Positions 9,391-19,122 are shown, numbered from the stretch's first letter. The stretch: DNA of 64,000 bases from Thermodesulfobacterium sp. (GCA_017656385.1 JACDNX010000001.1:62001-126000), one strand, 5' to 3'. The notes: generated by a model not told the origin, from the letters alone. Made by a program: numbers and translations.

Positions 9391-10053
9391 ATGGTGTCTC
9401 AAGTTAGCAATATAAGTGCTACAGGAAATTCTAATACACAGAGGGTTGCTAAAAAGGTTTTAGATATGCAGGACTTCATTCAACTGTTTATTACTCAATT
9501 ACAGTATCAGGATCCTATGAATCCTATAGAAAACAACGAGATGGCGATTCAGCTTGCTCTTTTTAACCAGGTAGATCAGCTTTTTAAAATTAATGAAACA
9601 CTTGATACCTTGGTTAGTATGGCTAAATCTCTTGATTTGGCTTATGTTTCAAATCTTGTTGGTAAAAGAGTAAAAATTGAAAGTAATATAGGAAGAGTAG
9701 AAAATGGAGAGTTTTTAGGAGGAGAATTTACCTTGGAGGAGCCTGTAAATTATTTAGAAATTGTAATAAGAGATAGTAAAGGAAGTTTAATTGACAAACT
9801 ACAACTTAGTGGACTTCAGGCTGGGACTTATAAAATTGACTGGGATGCAACAGATAAAAATGGAAATAAAGTTTCAGATGGTAATTACACATTTTCTATA
9901 GTAATTCCCTATGAAAATACAACCCAAACTATAACCCCTACCATGATAGCCGAGGTAACAGGAGCTAAGCTTGGAGATAATATTCAAATAGTTGTTAATG
10001 ATAACTATACTGTAGATATGGAAAATATAAAAGAATTGATAAGAGGGGAGTAA
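9391..10053 (+). CDS. flgD: Flagellar hook assembly scaffold FlgD
   Basis: A 220-residue protein with the diagnostic N-terminal FlgD segment DFIQLFITQLQYQDPMNP followed by NNEMAIQLALFNQVDQL. The middle holds a FlgD Ig-like/FnIII-type domain with GTYKIDWDATDKNGNKVSDG. FlgD caps the growing hook and is lost afterwards. It lies between fliK and the hook genes with a GAGAGGTGGTG ribosome binding site. The length is normal. Confidence 0.94.
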   Translation: MVSQVSNISATGNSNTQRVAKKVLDMQDFIQLFITQLQYQDPMNPIENNEMAIQLALFNQVDQLFKINETLDTLVSMAKSLDLAYVSNLVGKRVKIESNIGRVENGEFLGGEFTLEEPVNYLEIVIRDSKGSLIDKLQLSGLQAGTYKIDWDATDKNGNKVSDGNYTFSIVIPYENTTQTITPTMIAEVTGAKLGDNIQIVVNDNYTVDMENIKELIRGE

Positions 10054-10055
10054 AT

Positions 10056-11465
10056 ATGGGTGTATTTGGCACTATTTATACATGTTATAGTGGAGTTTGT
10101 ACAGCTACCACAGGTATGAAAGTAGTTGCTGACAATATTGCAAATCTTAATACCACGGGTTTTAAAAGAAGCAGATACGAGTTTGCAAACGAAATAGCTA
10201 CAGCAATTCAAGAAGTATTTGTTAAGGAAAAAGGATTGGGAAGTATGGTAAAAAGCATAAGAACCTTATACACTCAAGGAGGGATTACTACAACTGATGT
10301 TCCCACTGATCTTGCTATTTCTGGTAAAGGATTTTTTATAGTTTCAGACCAAAATGGTAATATTTTCTATACAAGAGATGGGCAGTTTTTTGTAAATGAA
10401 GTTGACGAAAATCACTTTGCCCTTCAAAACAGTCTTGATCTTTATCTTCTTGGTGCTGATCCTGCAGCAACAACTGCAGATTTAACCTCTCTCAGAACAT
10501 ATCTTATTCCAAAAGTAATGCCACCTCAGGGGACAAGTGAAGTAAACCTTCAGGTAATATTTGACAGCAGGAAATCTTTAGAAACTACAGATGATCCTCT
10601 GTGGCAAAATTATGATGCAACCAGAGAAACGGCTCTTGAAGATGGTAAATACGATTTTGTTTGGAGTTTACCTATTTATGACAGTTTGGGTGAACAGAGA
10701 ACCCTTCAACTTTATGCAGACAGAACTTCCAACCCAAATGAATATGAACTTTTAGTTGCTCTTGATGATCCTTCTCTTGATGGAAGGGGGCAAGGTCCTT
10801 ATCAGGGGGCATTTCTTTATGGTATTCTAACCTTTGGAGGAAATGGAGATGTTACAGATGCAAGATTTTGGGAGATTACCGATCCATCCTCTTTTGATCC
10901 CAATGATCCCAATACTAATCCTATGGATTTAACCACACTTGGAAGGCCTCAATTTACTTTAAATATTCAGGGCAACACCCAAACCATAACTTTAGACCTC
11001 GGATTTCAGGTTGAACCAGATGGAAGTATAACCAGAACTTCTTATGCAAGTAAACTTTTAGCCAATCCTTTTGTTCAACTTTATTACAATCAAAATGGAT
11101 ATGCTCAGGGTATTTTTGACAAAATAGAAGTTATTACAGAGGAAGGATTAATCAGAGCTTGGTATACAAATGGACAAAATATAGAAGTAGCCAAAATATT
11201 TTTGGCTGATTTTACTGGATATGAGGACTCTTTAGTAAAAATAGGATCAAACCTTTTTCAGGCAAAAGAAGGCGTAACACCCTTTATATTTGCTCCCGGA
11301 CTTTACAAAAGGGGAAGGCTTATTTCTGGAGCTCTTGAGGGATCTAATGTGGATCTGGCAACAGAATTTATTGATTTAATTGTTTTACAGAGAGCTTTTC
11401 AGAGTAATGTAAGAGCAATTGTTACAGCAGATCAGACCTTGGAAGATTTTTTAAATAAAACATAA
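10056..11465 (+). CDS. flgE: Flagellar hook protein FlgE-family, first copy
   Basis: A 469-residue flagellar rod/hook-family protein. The N-terminal D0 region has ADNIANLNTTGFKRSR, followed by PTDLAISGKGFFIV and YTRDGQF as in hook proteins. A FlaE-type central domain (residues about 155-330) contains PIYDSLGEQRTLQLY. The C-terminal helix EGSNVDLATEFIDLIVLQRA is the other half of D0. It begins two bases after flgD. It is clearly paralogous to the next gene but shorter and diverged in the middle, so the two may build different hook segments or one may be a specialised variant. Which one is the main hook protein cannot be told from sequence alone. Confidence 0.85.
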   Translation: MGVFGTIYTCYSGVCTATTGMKVVADNIANLNTTGFKRSRYEFANEIATAIQEVFVKEKGLGSMVKSIRTLYTQGGITTTDVPTDLAISGKGFFIVSDQNGNIFYTRDGQFFVNEVDENHFALQNSLDLYLLGADPAATTADLTSLRTYLIPKVMPPQGTSEVNLQVIFDSRKSLETTDDPLWQNYDATRETALEDGKYDFVWSLPIYDSLGEQRTLQLYADRTSNPNEYELLVALDDPSLDGRGQGPYQGAFLYGILTFGGNGDVTDARFWEITDPSSFDPNDPNTNPMDLTTLGRPQFTLNIQGNTQTITLDLGFQVEPDGSITRTSYASKLLANPFVQLYYNQNGYAQGIFDKIEVITEEGLIRAWYTNGQNIEVAKIFLADFTGYEDSLVKIGSNLFQAKEGVTPFIFAPGLYKRGRLISGALEGSNVDLATEFIDLIVLQRAFQSNVRAIVTADQTLEDFLNKT

Positions 11466-11501
11466 AAATAGCCGATAAAAAATAAGGGGGGGTGAATAGA
11501 T

Positions 11502-13169
11502 ATGGGTTTAACTGATGCTTTATTTACAGGAACAAGTGGATTGAGAGCCCTTGGACATGGGATGAGTGTTGTAGGAGACAATGTAGCTAATCTTAATACT
11601 ACTGCATTTAAAGGTGCAAGGATATCTTTTAGCGATATAATGGCTCAGAGCATAAACACTGCTGCAGGGTCAGGACAGCTTGGAAGAGGAGCAACTCTTC
11701 AAGCACTCTATCCAATATTTACCCAGGGTTCTTTTGAATCAACAGCAAATCCAACAGACCTTGCCATTGCAGGAAATGGCTTTTTTATTGTGAAAGATCC
11801 GAAAACTACAGGTAATGTCTTTTACACAAGAGATGGACAATTTATGATTGATAAAGAGGGATATCTTGTTAATGCAGCAGGGCTTAGGGTTCAGGGATGG
11901 AGAATAGATGAAGATACAGGAGACATAACAGGTGCTATTACAGACATCAGAATTGATAGAAGTTCACCCCCAGTAAAAACAAGCTTGGTTGAGGTAGTTA
12001 CCAATCTCAATGCTGAGGCTGAAAGAAATGTAACCATAGATACTACGGATTCTACATCTTCATCATATGTTAATTTTTTAAGCAATGATATTACAGATGA
12101 TAGTGGTGTTACTCTCTACGGGAAATGGAATGCTACCTTAGCCACTCCTCTTGCGACCACGGATTATGACTACAGGACATCTCTTTATGTTTATGATTCT
12201 TTGGGAACTCCTCACGAGATTACTATCTACTATAAAGCAGCTAACTTAATTACATCAGACGGAACCACACCTGTATATGAATTTCTTGTTACCTGCAATC
12301 CTGAGGAAGACATGAGACAAGGATTTAATGATCAGAATAGCCCACTTTATCAAAAAAAAGGAGTTTTGATGTATGGAATGCTTGAGTTTGATACACAGGG
12401 TAATGTGAAAAACTTTTTAAATGTGTATAGATATGGATGGTATGATGGAGATGATTCAGATCCTGCTAATAATTATTATCAATTAGTTAGAATAGTTGAT
12501 GATTCAGGAAATCCTATAGATACTTCTACTCTTTCTTCATATGATGCTTTTGCAAATAGTGATAATTTTACCACTACTATCGACGCACTTGGTCCTAATG
12601 GTTATCCTGTTTTTATAGCTGATTTTTTGGACATTGAAGTAGCTCCAGACGGAGCTACTGAAGATCCAGCAGCAACACAAAATCTTCAGCCTATTGAACT
12701 CAATTTTGGATACTATTATGATGGATCCTCTTGGCGTTCTGAAACAGTTAGAACAACTCAGTATTCAGCTCCTTTTGCAACTTTGTTTTATGATCAGAAT
12801 GGCTTTGGACCTGGAACTTTGGAAAGCATAGCTGCTGACAATGAAGGAAGAATTACTGGTTATTATTCAAACGGAAGAGTTATTCCTCTCTGGATGGTTG
12901 CACTTGCCAATTTTAACGCTCCGGAGAGACTGCAAAAAGTGGGGGGAAATCTGTTTAAAGAAACTACGCATTCTGGTCCGCCTGTTACCGGTAAACCGGG
13001 AACCAACGGACTCGGTACCATTGCTCCAAACTCCATAGAACAGTCCAATGTTGACCTCGGGGAGCAGTTCGTTAAGATGATTATTTTTCAGAGGGGATTT
13101 CAGGCGGATGCAAGGATTATTACTGTCTCAGACAGCATGCTTGAAGAGTTGATCAATCTTAAGAGATAG
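11502..13169 (+). CDS. flgE: Flagellar hook protein FlgE, second copy
   Basis: A 555-residue hook protein with the full set of marks: GDNVANLNTTAFKGARISFSD near the N-terminus, PTDLAIAGNGFFIV, YTRDGQFMIDKEGYLVN, a long central FlaE-type region with YVYDSLGTPHEITIY, and the C-terminal QSNVDLGEQFVKMIIFQRGF. An AAGGGGGGTGA ribosome binding site lies upstream. It follows its shorter paralogue by 36 bases. The last 250 bases are visibly GC-richer than the rest of the gene. The gene ends eight bases before the convergent fabH stop. Confidence 0.9.
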   Translation: MGLTDALFTGTSGLRALGHGMSVVGDNVANLNTTAFKGARISFSDIMAQSINTAAGSGQLGRGATLQALYPIFTQGSFESTANPTDLAIAGNGFFIVKDPKTTGNVFYTRDGQFMIDKEGYLVNAAGLRVQGWRIDEDTGDITGAITDIRIDRSSPPVKTSLVEVVTNLNAEAERNVTIDTTDSTSSSYVNFLSNDITDDSGVTLYGKWNATLATPLATTDYDYRTSLYVYDSLGTPHEITIYYKAANLITSDGTTPVYEFLVTCNPEEDMRQGFNDQNSPLYQKKGVLMYGMLEFDTQGNVKNFLNVYRYGWYDGDDSDPANNYYQLVRIVDDSGNPIDTSTLSSYDAFANSDNFTTTIDALGPNGYPVFIADFLDIEVAPDGATEDPAATQNLQPIELNFGYYYDGSSWRSETVRTTQYSAPFATLFYDQNGFGPGTLESIAADNEGRITGYYSNGRVIPLWMVALANFNAPERLQKVGGNLFKETTHSGPPVTGKPGTNGLGTIAPNSIEQSNVDLGEQFVKMIIFQRGFQADARIITVSDSMLEELINLKR

Positions 13170-13177
13170 TCTTTTGA

Positions 13178-14170
13178 TTACCAGCGGAGGAGGGCTCCTC
13201 CAAAAGTGAACCCTCCTCCAAAAGCTACAAGCAACACAAGATCTCCCTCTTTAAGTTTCCCTTCTTTTTCTGCTTCATATAAAGCAAGTGGAATGCTTGC
13301 AGCTGAAGTGTTTCCATACTTATGTATATTTACATACACTTTTTCCTTTGGAAGATTTAATCTTTCTCTGAGATATTCAATAATTCTCAGGTTTGCTTGG
13401 TGGGGAACAAGAAGTTTTATATCATCAGTTGTTAAGCTGTTTCTTTTTAAAAGTTCAAGAGCAATTTTTTCCATCATTCTTGTTGCAACTTTAAAAACCT
13501 CTCTCCCCTGCATTTTTATGTAGTACTCCTCCTCGGGGAGCCTTTTATCAAAGGGTGGATAACAGGACCCCCCACCCTTTAGAGTGAGCAGGGTCCACTG
13601 AGAACCATCGGCACCGAGGAAAACATCTATAATACCTCTCTTTTCGGGCTCCGGACTGCTACCCATCACCACTGCTCCTGCACCATCTCCAAGAAGCACA
13701 CAAATAGTTCTATCTTTCCAGTTTGTTTTGCGTGATAAAGCTTCTGCTCCTATAACAAGAATTTTCCAGTCAGGATTGTTTTTTATAAATTGATCTGCTA
13801 CTGCTAAACCATAGATGAAACCAGAACAAGTAGCAGAAAGATCAAAGGCACCTGCATTTACAGCCTTAATTCCTTCCTGCACTAATACAGATAAGGAAGG
13901 AATGAGGTAATCTGGAGTAACTGTAGCACATATAATGAGATTTAGTTCTTCAGGAGATACTTTTGCTCTTTCAAGAGCTTCAAGACTTGCCTTTATAGCA
14001 TATTGGCTTATGTTTTCTTCGTCTTCTAAAATTCTTCTTTCTTTTATTCCTGTTCTTTCTGTAATCCACTTATCTGAAGTTTCTACCATTTTTTCCAAAT
14101 CAAAATTGGTAAGAACCTTAGAGGGAACAGCCATTCCTATACCAAGCACAGCAGATTTTACTATACTCAT
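13178..14170 (-). CDS. fabH: Beta-ketoacyl-ACP synthase III
   Basis: A 330-residue condensing enzyme that starts type II fatty acid synthesis by joining acetyl-CoA to malonyl-ACP. The catalytic triad is intact: Cys115 in SATCSGF, His257 in PHQAN and Asn287 in GNTSAAS. The GDGAGAVV glycine-rich loop and the C-terminal GGGFTFGGALL match FabH. The ATG overlaps the plsX stop by four bases, a common plsX-fabH coupling in the rpmF-plsX-fabH cluster. Confidence 0.96.
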   Translation of the reverse strand: MSIVKSAVLGIGMAVPSKVLTNFDLEKMVETSDKWITERTGIKERRILEDEENISQYAIKASLEALERAKVSPEELNLIICATVTPDYLIPSLSVLVQEGIKAVNAGAFDLSATCSGFIYGLAVADQFIKNNPDWKILVIGAEALSRKTNWKDRTICVLLGDGAGAVVMGSSPEPEKRGIIDVFLGADGSQWTLLTLKGGGSCYPPFDKRLPEEEYYIKMQGREVFKVATRMMEKIALELLKRNSLTTDDIKLLVPHQANLRIIEYLRERLNLPKEKVYVNIHKYGNTSAASIPLALYEAEKEGKLKEGDLVLLVAFGGGFTFGGALLRW

Positions 14171-15165
14171 TTCTTTTCTTCTACCTCCAAAGTTTTTGTA
14201 ATAGCAGTTTCTAATTGTTCAATTAGATTAAATTTTATAAAATTAATAGCCACCTTTATTGCGTTTTTAATAGCTTTTGGATCAGATCTCCCATGAGCGA
14301 TTATAACATTTCCTTTTACTCCGAGAAGAGGAGCTCCTCCATATTCTCTCCAGTCAGCTTTTTTTCTAAAATTTTTAATAGCCCCTTTAGCAAGTCTCAT
14401 TCCTAAGAGATAAATAAAAGAATTTTTAACCTCATTTTTAAGCATCTCCAGAATTACTTCTGCCAAACCTTCGGATAATTTAAGACAGATGTTTCCAATA
14501 AATCCATCGCAAACAACCACATCTACATCTCCCCAAAAAATATCCTTGCTTTCTATGTTACCTACATAATTAAGTTGGGAATTTGTAAATAGCTGGTGAG
14601 TCTTTTTTACTAAAGTATTACCTTTACCTGTTTCTTCTCCTATGGAAAGAAGAGCGATTTTGGGATTTTTTCTTTTCCAGACCTTTTCAAGAAAGATACT
14701 TCCCATTAATCCAAACTGAAACAAATCAAAAGGTTTGGAGTCTACATTTGCACCTGCATCAATCAGAACGAAAGGCTCTTTTAAAGTAGGGATTAAAGTA
14801 GCTATAGCAGGACGCCTTACTCCTTCAAGTCTTCCAAGAGTAAAAATAGCACCAGCAACAATTGCTCCAGAATTGCCAGCAGAAACAAAAGCCTGAGCTT
14901 TTCCATTTTTTAATAATTCAAGACCTTTAAAAATTGAAGAATTTTTCTTTTTTAAAGCATTTTTGGGAGTTTCTTCCATTTTAACCACTTCTTCAGCATA
15001 ACAAAGAGAAACCCTCTCCTTTCTTTTCCAATCTTTCAAGACAGACTCTTTTCCAACCAGATACAGGTGGAGTTCTGGGAAACTTTGAAGAGCTAACTCA
15101 GCTCCCTGAAGGGTTGAAGAGGGAGCTAAGTCACCTCCCATTACATCCAATACAACTTTATACAT
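14167..15165 (-). CDS. plsX: Phosphate acyltransferase PlsX
   Basis: A 332-residue protein that makes acyl-phosphate from acyl-ACP for the first acylation of glycerol-3-phosphate in phospholipid synthesis. The N-terminus VVLDVMGGDLAPS and the segments FVSAGNSGAIV, LIDAGANVDSKPF and ALLSIGEETGKGN are characteristic. It sits between rpmF and fabH in the classic lipid-synthesis cluster, 19 bases after rpmF. Confidence 0.96.
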   Translation of the reverse strand: MYKVVLDVMGGDLAPSSTLQGAELALQSFPELHLYLVGKESVLKDWKRKERVSLCYAEEVVKMEETPKNALKKKNSSIFKGLELLKNGKAQAFVSAGNSGAIVAGAIFTLGRLEGVRRPAIATLIPTLKEPFVLIDAGANVDSKPFDLFQFGLMGSIFLEKVWKRKNPKIALLSIGEETGKGNTLVKKTHQLFTNSQLNYVGNIESKDIFWGDVDVVVCDGFIGNICLKLSEGLAEVILEMLKNEVKNSFIYLLGMRLAKGAIKNFRKKADWREYGGAPLLGVKGNVIIAHGRSDPKAIKNAIKVAINFIKFNLIEQLETAITKTLEVEEKK

Positions 15166-15184
15166 TTTTTGATTTTAGAGACAA

Positions 15185-15367
15185 TTAAACTTCTTCTTTT
15201 TCTATAAAAGCCTTGCCTTTATAATATCCACAGTTAGGACATACTCTATGTGGCAGTTTAGGAGATTTACACTTAGGACATAAAGAAAGAGAAGGAGATA
15301 CTAAATGTTTGTGAGCTCTTCTTTTCCCTCTTCTTGATCTGGAAGTTTTTCTCTTAGGAACTGCCAT
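15185..15367 (-). CDS. rpmF: 50S ribosomal protein L32, zinc-ribbon form
   Basis: A 60-residue basic protein beginning [20 protein letters not shown], the standard L32 start. It carries the zinc-ribbon cysteines in CPKCKS and CPNCGYY, so this is the zinc-binding (C+) form. It lies between the DUF177 gene and plsX, as in many bacteria. A GGAGGTTAAT ribosome binding site precedes the ATG. Confidence 0.97.
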   Translation of the reverse strand: MAVPKRKTSRSRRGKRRAHKHLVSPSLSLCPKCKSPKLPHRVCPNCGYYKGKAFIEKEEV

Positions 15368-15385
15368 GATAAATTAACCTCCTTT

Positions 15386-15919
15386 CTAAATTTTTTTGTC
15401 AGAAAAAAGCTCTTTCAAAATAGCAAAAGGGCTGTCTTTCTTATAACTCTTACACTTACATACATTTTTGTTTAAATTTGTTCCACAAACAGGGCAGAGC
15501 CCTTTGCAATCGGGCTGACAAAGCTTTTTATAGGGCAGACTTAAAAAAATTTCTTCTTTCAATAACTCGAAAAAAGAAATCCAAGAGTTTTCGTAAAAAC
15601 TAACTTCCATTTCTTCTTCGGAAAGTTCTTTTTCTTCTTCTATATTAAGAGAAGCAAGAGGTAAAATATTTAATTTAAAAGTATGCTCAATAGGAAATTC
15701 GTAAGGACTTAAACATCTATCACACTCAAGAATAACTACACCTTTTAAAAAGCCCTCTAATTTTACCTCAATTCCCAATTTTTTCAATTTAAAATACCCA
15801 GAAAAAGGCTCTTTTATGTTAAGCTCTTTGCCCAGATCAGAGATATTTTCAAATTCAACTTTAAGCCCTTCTGGAGGAATGTCTTCTAAAGAGACTCCCC
15901 AATTTTTAAGATCATACAT
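15386..15919 (-). CDS. DUF177 (YceD) family protein, 23S rRNA accumulation factor
   Basis: A protein of about 177 residues with the DUF177 central motif CDRCLSPYEFPIEHTFKL and a C-terminal cysteine cluster (CQPDCKGLCPVCGTNLN, then CKC) likely to bind zinc. Family members act in 23S rRNA accumulation and are nearly always next to rpmF, as here. I use the ATG at 15919, which has an AAGGAGAA ribosome binding site at proper distance. An in-frame TTG at 15928 would lie against that site. It is probably translated first in the rpmF-plsX-fabH operon. Confidence 0.85.
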   Translation of the reverse strand: MYDLKNWGVSLEDIPPEGLKVEFENISDLGKELNIKEPFSGYFKLKKLGIEVKLEGFLKGVVILECDRCLSPYEFPIEHTFKLNILPLASLNIEEEKELSEEEMEVSFYENSWISFFELLKEEIFLSLPYKKLCQPDCKGLCPVCGTNLNKNVCKCKSYKKDSPFAILKELFSDKKI

Positions 15920-15950
15920 AATATTCAATTCTCCTTGTAAAATTTGTTAA

Positions 15951-15978
15951 AAGATAACTCTAAAAAAGATTTTGTCAA
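15951..15978 (-). promoter_or_regulatory. Sigma-70 type promoter of DUF177-rpmF-plsX-fabH
   Basis: Reading on the minus strand, TTGACA (15978-15973) and TATCTT (15956-15951) are separated by 16 bases. Transcription would begin near 15944, about 25 bases before the DUF177 ATG. The -35 box overlaps the stop codon of the upstream lipid kinase-like gene, so the lipid cluster may have its own promoter as well as read-through. Confidence 0.5.
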
Positions 15979-16538
15979 ATAAAACTTAATAATTTTAAAT
16001 ATAGGCTTCCTGCAACAGGTATCCAGAAGTTATCTCTTTTAGTGAAAAATTCAGTTAAGGAAAGAAAAAGGCAAAATAAAAGCATAGAAAAGCAAAAAAA
16101 CCCGGTATGAAAGTAGGTAATAAGAAGAGAAGTTATAAAAAAAGCCAGAGTTCCTTCTAAGGTTTTGTTGTTTTTGAGCTTTTTTCTTCCAATAAGGTTT
16201 CCAGCTATTGAAGCAGATGGATCTGCTATGGTTAAGATTAAGACAATAACCTGAAAGGATCTCAGATCCAGAATAGCCCAACTTAAAATAAGTCCAGCTA
16301 AAAAATACCAAGCATCATTAAGTCTTGTAAATTCCTCTTTTTTAAGAAGAGGCACCCATAAGGATTTTAAAGGAAGAGCTTTATAAAAAAATAGACGGAA
16401 TACTTCAAAAAAAGAAAGTCCTATCCATAGAAAAACTAAAATTAAACCTAAAATAAAGAAAGGTAGTTTATAGCTTAGAGCGTATATGATTAATCCTGAA
16501 GTTATGTGAAAAAGCTTTCTATAAAGATTTATTCCCAT
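15975..16538 (-). CDS. CTP-dependent diacylglycerol/polyprenol kinase family protein
   Basis: A 187-residue integral membrane protein with about five or six hydrophobic segments. Two motifs place it in the DGK1/SEC59/VTE5 (phytol, dolichol and diacylglycerol kinase) family, related to Cds[10 protein letters not shown] at residues 7-15, and [18 protein letters not shown] with [11 protein letters not shown] at about residues 104-133. Members transfer phosphate from CTP to a lipid alcohol; the substrate here cannot be told. The start overlaps the guaA stop by ten bases. A CdsA-like cytidylyltransferase is the alternative, but the RKLFH start and short length favour the kinase. Confidence 0.72.
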   Translation of the reverse strand: MGINLYRKLFHITSGLIIYALSYKLPFFILGLILVFLWIGLSFFEVFRLFFYKALPLKSLWVPLLKKEEFTRLNDAWYFLAGLILSWAILDLRSFQVIVLILTIADPSASIAGNLIGRKKLKNNKTLEGTLAFFITSLLITYFHTGFFCFSMLLFCLFLSLTEFFTKRDNFWIPVAGSLYLKLLSFI

Positions 16539-18076
16539 TCAATAGTTGCTGGTGGTTTTGATGAAATATCATAAACAACTCGGTTTACTCCTTTAACTTC
16601 ATTAATTATTCTATTTGATAGTCTTTCAAGCAACTCATAAGGGAGTTTAACCCAGTCAGCAGTCATAGCATCTTGGCTTTCAACGCATCTTATAGCGATG
16701 ACATATTCATAAGTTCTGTAATCTCCCATAACACCAACTGTTTTTACAGGAACAAGCACAGCAAAACTCTGCCAGACCTTGTAATACCACCCTGATTTAA
16801 GCATCTCTTCTGTTACAATGGCATCGGCTTCTCTAAGAATATTTAATTTCTCCTCATCAACTTCCCCAATGATCCTTATAGCTAATCCTGGACCAGGAAA
16901 GGGTTGTCTCCAAATTATATGTTTGGGAAGACCTAAATATTCTGCAATTTTCCTTACCTCATCTTTGAAAAGTTCTCTCAAAGGTTCTATCAGTTTTAAA
17001 TTCATTTTCTCTGGGAGTCCACCTACATTGTGATGAGTTTTGATTGTAACTGAAGGGCCTTTAAAGGATACACTCTCTATTACATCAGGATAGAGAGTCC
17101 CTTGAGCAAGGTATTTTACATTTTCAATCTTTTTGGCTTCCTTTTCAAAAATTTCTATAAAGGTTTCTCCAATGATCTTTCTCTTTTTCTCTGGATCTTT
17201 AATGCCTTTTAAACGAGACAAAAAGATAGTGGAGGCATCTACATAATGGACTTTCAATCCAAGTTCTTTCATCAATTTTAAAACTTCTTCAGGCTCATTT
17301 TTTCTCAAAACTCCGTTATTGACAAAAATAGAAATAAGCCTTTCTCCTATAGCTTTATGAACAAGTATAGCAGTAACAGTAGAATCTATACCTCCTGAGA
17401 GGCCACAGATGACTCTCCCATCTTTTCCTACCAGATTTTTAATTTTCTTTACAGTTTCTTCGACAAATGAAGGCATACTCCATTCAGCCTTACATTTACA
17501 GATTTCAAAAACAAAGTTGTGCAAAATTTTTGTTCCTATTTCAGTATGTATAACTTCTGGATGAAATTGTACCCCATACAGAGCCTTTTCTCTATGAGCT
17601 ATTACTGCAAAGGGCGAATTTTCAGTCTTTGCCAGAGCATAAAAATTTTCAGGAAGAGCTTCAATTCTGTCACTATGGCTCATCCATACTTTATATTTTT
17701 TATTTTTTTTAAGTCCTTTAAGAAGTTTATCTTTTTCCAATACTTCTATGTAAGCCAGTCCAAATTCTCTTTTTTCACTTTTTTCAACTTTACCTCCCAG
17801 AAGATATATTATCAGTTGAGCACCATAACAAATTCCTAAGATCGGGATTCCTAAATCAAAAATTCTTTTATCGATTAAGGGAGCATTCTTATCATATACA
17901 CTGCCTGGACCACCAGAAAAGATAATACCAGAAGGAGAAAAATTTTTAATTTCTTCTATACTTGCAAAACAAGGCTTTATTTCGCTATACACCTCAAGTT
18001 CTCTTATTCTACGGGCAATAAGTTGAGTGGTTTGAGAACCAAAATCAAGAACTAAAATTTTGTCCTTTAAATCCAT
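16529..18076 (-). CDS. guaA: GMP synthase (glutamine-hydrolysing)
   Basis: A 515-residue enzyme that aminates XMP to GMP with glutamine. The N-terminal class I amidotransferase domain has Cys83 in GICYGAQL and His172/Glu174 in QFHPEV. The ATP pyrophosphatase P-loop SGGIDS is at residues 227-232. The C-terminal dimerisation domain has [13 protein letters not shown] and ends in PATIEWE. The length is normal and all catalytic residues are present. It is flanked by the psiE-like and lipid kinase genes in one minus-strand run. Confidence 0.98.
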   Translation of the reverse strand: MDLKDKILVLDFGSQTTQLIARRIRELEVYSEIKPCFASIEEIKNFSPSGIIFSGGPGSVYDKNAPLIDKRIFDLGIPILGICYGAQLIIYLLGGKVEKSEKREFGLAYIEVLEKDKLLKGLKKNKKYKVWMSHSDRIEALPENFYALAKTENSPFAVIAHREKALYGVQFHPEVIHTEIGTKILHNFVFEICKCKAEWSMPSFVEETVKKIKNLVGKDGRVICGLSGGIDSTVTAILVHKAIGERLISIFVNNGVLRKNEPEEVLKLMKELGLKVHYVDASTIFLSRLKGIKDPEKKRKIIGETFIEIFEKEAKKIENVKYLAQGTLYPDVIESVSFKGPSVTIKTHHNVGGLPEKMNLKLIEPLRELFKDEVRKIAEYLGLPKHIIWRQPFPGPGLAIRIIGEVDEEKLNILREADAIVTEEMLKSGWYYKVWQSFAVLVPVKTVGVMGDYRTYEYVIAIRCVESQDAMTADWVKLPYELLERLSNRIINEVKGVNRVVYDISSKPPATIEWE

Positions 18077-18077
18077 T

Positions 18078-18551
18078 TTAACCTCTTCGCATTTTTCTCA
18101 ATACAATCAGTCCTGCAAGTAAAAGCAATATAAGAAAACCTACCTCTAATAATTCTATAAGAGCATATTTTATCTTTTCCACAGGTAATTCCTTAGAATG
18201 GGAAACTTCAAAGCTCAGAATAAGAAGTCTTCTTATAAGAGCTGTTATTGCTACTAAAAGAAAAGGTTCTACACATTTTATTGCACTTTCCTCTAACAGA
18301 GCAACCTGAACAGTATAAAAAATTTCTAAAAAAATTAAAGCAATTAAAAATTTGTCAAGAATGAGAATGGAGCTTTGAGTGAAGTCTTTGTAAGATGGAA
18401 TAAAAAAGAGGGTTTTAAAAGCGTCAAATACAACCAGGGCAAAACCAATTAGTAATCCTATGGAGATTACAAAATAACCTATTTCTTCAGCTTTTAAAAG
18501 AAAAAGTCTACTAAATATTCGTAGACTTTTAAATTCCGGGTGATTTTTCAT
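18078..18551 (-). CDS. PsiE-like phosphate-starvation-inducible family membrane protein
   Basis: A 157-residue protein with four predicted membrane helices and a basic C-terminus ending RKMRRG. The pattern, with [18 protein letters not shown] in the third helix region, resembles the PsiE family, whose function is unknown. Its start overlaps the end of pth by 23 bases, so the two are translationally coupled. Family assignment is moderate because it rests on topology and a short conserved stretch. Confidence 0.6.
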   Translation of the reverse strand: MKNHPEFKSLRIFSRLFLLKAEEIGYFVISIGLLIGFALVVFDAFKTLFFIPSYKDFTQSSILILDKFLIALIFLEIFYTVQVALLEESAIKCVEPFLLVAITALIRRLLILSFEVSHSKELPVEKIKYALIELLEVGFLILLLLAGLIVLRKMRRG

Positions 18552-19116
18552 CCGAACACCTATTTAAAGAATTGTATTTGGTCATGGCTTTTAAGAGTCC
18601 TACATTAAGTATGTCTTCAAGGGCAGAGGAGGCAAGATCTAAAATTTTTATCACTTTTGGCATCTCCTCTTCTAAAAAAGGAGATAATACATAATCTTTT
18701 GCAGAACCAATTAAAGGTTTACCTATTCCCAACCTCATTCTTGGGAAGTCAGAAGTTCCTAAAGCCTCAATTATAGAGAGCATTCCTTTATGATTTCCGG
18801 CTCCACCCTTAGGAAGAATTTTAAGTTTCCCAAGGGGAAAATCCATATCATCATAGATCACAAGTAACCTCTCTACAGGGATACCTTCCTTTAATATCCA
18901 TTTTTTAACAGCTCTTCCAGAGAGGTTCATATAAGTAAGAGGTTTTACAAGTATTGCTTTATCTTTATAAAAAACAGCCTCACTTTCCAGGTCTTTGTAG
19001 ATTTTAAAATTTAAGCTATACTTTTTAGCAAAGGTATCCAGAACTAAAAATCCAAAGTTATGTCTGGTGTTTTTATACTTTTCTCCAGGATTTCCAAGCC
19101 CACAAAAAAGCCACAT
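18529..19116 (-). CDS. pth: Peptidyl-tRNA hydrolase
   Basis: A 195-residue enzyme that releases peptides from peptidyl-tRNA dropped by ribosomes. The family marks are GLGNPGEKYKNTRHNFGF at the start (with catalytic His19 and Asn9), LTYMNLSGRAV, VIYDDMDFPLGKLK, and GAGNHKGMLSII. It follows rplY by six bases, a frequent rplY-pth pairing. The C-terminal tail is slightly longer than in short homologues. Confidence 0.97.
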   Translation of the reverse strand: MWLFCGLGNPGEKYKNTRHNFGFLVLDTFAKKYSLNFKIYKDLESEAVFYKDKAILVKPLTYMNLSGRAVKKWILKEGIPVERLLVIYDDMDFPLGKLKILPKGGAGNHKGMLSIIEALGTSDFPRMRLGIGKPLIGSAKDYVLSPFLEEEMPKVIKILDLASSALEDILNVGLLKAMTKYNSLNRCSDEKSPGI

Positions 19117-19122
19117 AAAATT

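Noticed and set aside
13186-13201. GGAGGA/TCCTCC inverted repeat at the convergent flgE-fabH junction, as a terminator
   Set aside because: The repeat lies inside the last codons of fabH and neither side is followed by a T-rich tract, so it is better explained by glycine and leucine codons.
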